Positions 26,834 to 27,450 of a stretch of 27,450 nt of DNA are shown one piece after another; the first letter of the stretch is position 1, and every line of letters starts with the position of its first letter. The position numbers and the translations under genes were made by a program. The DNA comes from a virus: IMG/VR virus record IMGVR_UViG_3300032240_002430, positions 1 through 27,450 of that record, one strand, 5' to 3'. Under the pieces are notes generated by a model. That model ran no database searches, was not told the origin of the DNA, and saw nothing but the letters and a program-made list of their open reading frames with translations.

Positions 26834-27450
26834 TGGAAGATTTATATAATATTATAATTTCACCCGAAACTATTAAGGGAGACCTTTCAACAGTAACTTA
26901 TAGCGGGGTTTCTGTAGGGGTTTACTCTGCAATGACTCAAGTGGTTAGTTCAGGTCCAAATGGGTCATCAATACTGACTGGATTAACAATACCAATTCTT
27001 ATTAGACAGACTGCGGTTGATGTTGGGTATTATAGTCCATTTGATGGAGCTGTGTTACAGAAAGATGTTGTTGCAAACTTCATATTTTCTTCAACAACGG
27101 CAAATCCATATGTGTACAACATATACAACACTTCAAGTGAGTTTCAAAAGTTCCTTGATTTATCTGCATATAAAGTAGATTGGGGTGATGGGTCACCAAA
27201 ACAAATAGTAACAGGATACACACCAAATTCTATGACTCATACCTATCCTGTTGCAAACAAACAATACACAATAGTATTAGAACAAACAAATCCATGGGGT
27301 GTAACAAAAGTTGCTAAAACAATTACAACCCCATATGAAAATATTGTTGCAAATAATCCTAATGGAGAAGCATTTTTTATTCCTGCGGGAGGTAATTGGT
27401 TAAATACACCTGTAAGTTATAACTACATTTTTTCAGGGGATGCTGTTAAT
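26833..27450 (+). CDS. Tail protein with PKD domain, 3' end outside window
   Basis: The frame is open from the ATG at 26833, which overlaps the preceding stop as TAATG, to the end of the window: 206 codons without a stop. Residues about 112-170 form a PKD-type Ig-like domain: VDWGDGS at 115-121, with the diagnostic Trp-Gly-Asp-Gly at 117-120, then THTYPVANKQYTIVL and a final strand with Asn-Pro-Trp-Gly. PKD domains are common in surface and extracellular proteins of Bacteroidota and in virion fibres, where they act as spacers or bind ligands. The N-terminal 110 residues are beta-rich and unrecognised. This may be the start of a fibre or of a large baseplate protein; the missing 3' part would decide. 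Confidence 0.75.
   Translation, partial: MEDLYNIIISPETIKGDLSTVTYSGVSVGVYSAMTQVVSSGPNGSSILTGLTIPILIRQTAVDVGYYSPFDGAVLQKDVVANFIFSSTTANPYVYNIYNTSSEFQKFLDLSAYKVDWGDGSPKQIVTGYTPNSMTHTYPVANKQYTIVLEQTNPWGVTKVAKTITTPYENIVANNPNGEAFFIPAGGNWLNTPVSYNYIFSGDAVN

Noticed and set aside
1-27450. tRNA genes, CRISPR arrays, insertion sequences, a diversity-generating retroelement or a defence system
   Set aside because: I saw no cloverleaf, no regular repeats, no transposase or reverse transcriptase motifs and no defence-type genes in any gap or frame.

Overview
The window looks like part of the genome of a T4-like (myovirus) phage that infects a member of the Bacteroidota, probably a Flavobacteriia-like host. 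The DNA is AT-rich, every recognisable gene is on the + strand, genes are tightly packed with stop/start overlaps, and no intergenic stretch exceeds about 100 bases. Phage identity rests on gp53-, gp25- and gp6-like baseplate proteins together with a T4-type replication set (gp32, UvsX, RNase H/FEN, gp41). The host guess rests on one good match to the Bacteroidota promoter (TTTG, 19 bases, TAnnTTTG) at 8821-8851 and on the absence of Shine-Dalgarno sequences before the genes.

Layout. (1) 1-8771, structural/late: the 3' end of an unknown gene, a gp53-like wedge protein, a 2420-residue protein that looks like a fused baseplate hub (N-terminal hub-like region, a late C-terminal barrel like gp27/gpD, a possible degenerate peptidoglycan-hydrolase-like region and an IPT/TIG domain), a 74-residue unknown protein and an acidic Ala/Pro-rich coiled-coil protein. 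(2) 8793-17146, replication and nucleotide cassette: framed by two rho-independent terminators and opened by the host-type promoter, it encodes gp32-like ssDNA-binding protein, UvsX/RecA recombinase, FEN/RNase H nuclease, an unknown 150-residue protein, gp41-like DnaB helicase and both subunits of a class Ia ribonucleotide reductase (nrdB before nrdA). A third terminator follows gp32. (3) 17150-27450, baseplate/tail again: gp25, gp6, a 1580-residue protein in the gp7 position, a 564-residue protein in roughly the gp8 position, a 273-residue unknown protein and the 5' part of a PKD-domain protein that runs off the window.

How the genes work together: the reductase makes dNTPs; gp41, gp32, the nuclease and UvsX carry out leading/lagging-strand synthesis and recombination-dependent replication; the flanking genes build the contractile-tail baseplate. 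The most unusual points are the replication cassette sitting inside the baseplate cluster, a baseplate protein with two predicted membrane helices followed by a cysteine cluster, the giant fused hub, and a gp32 with no cysteine (so no zinc site) whose C-terminus ends like bacterial SSB.
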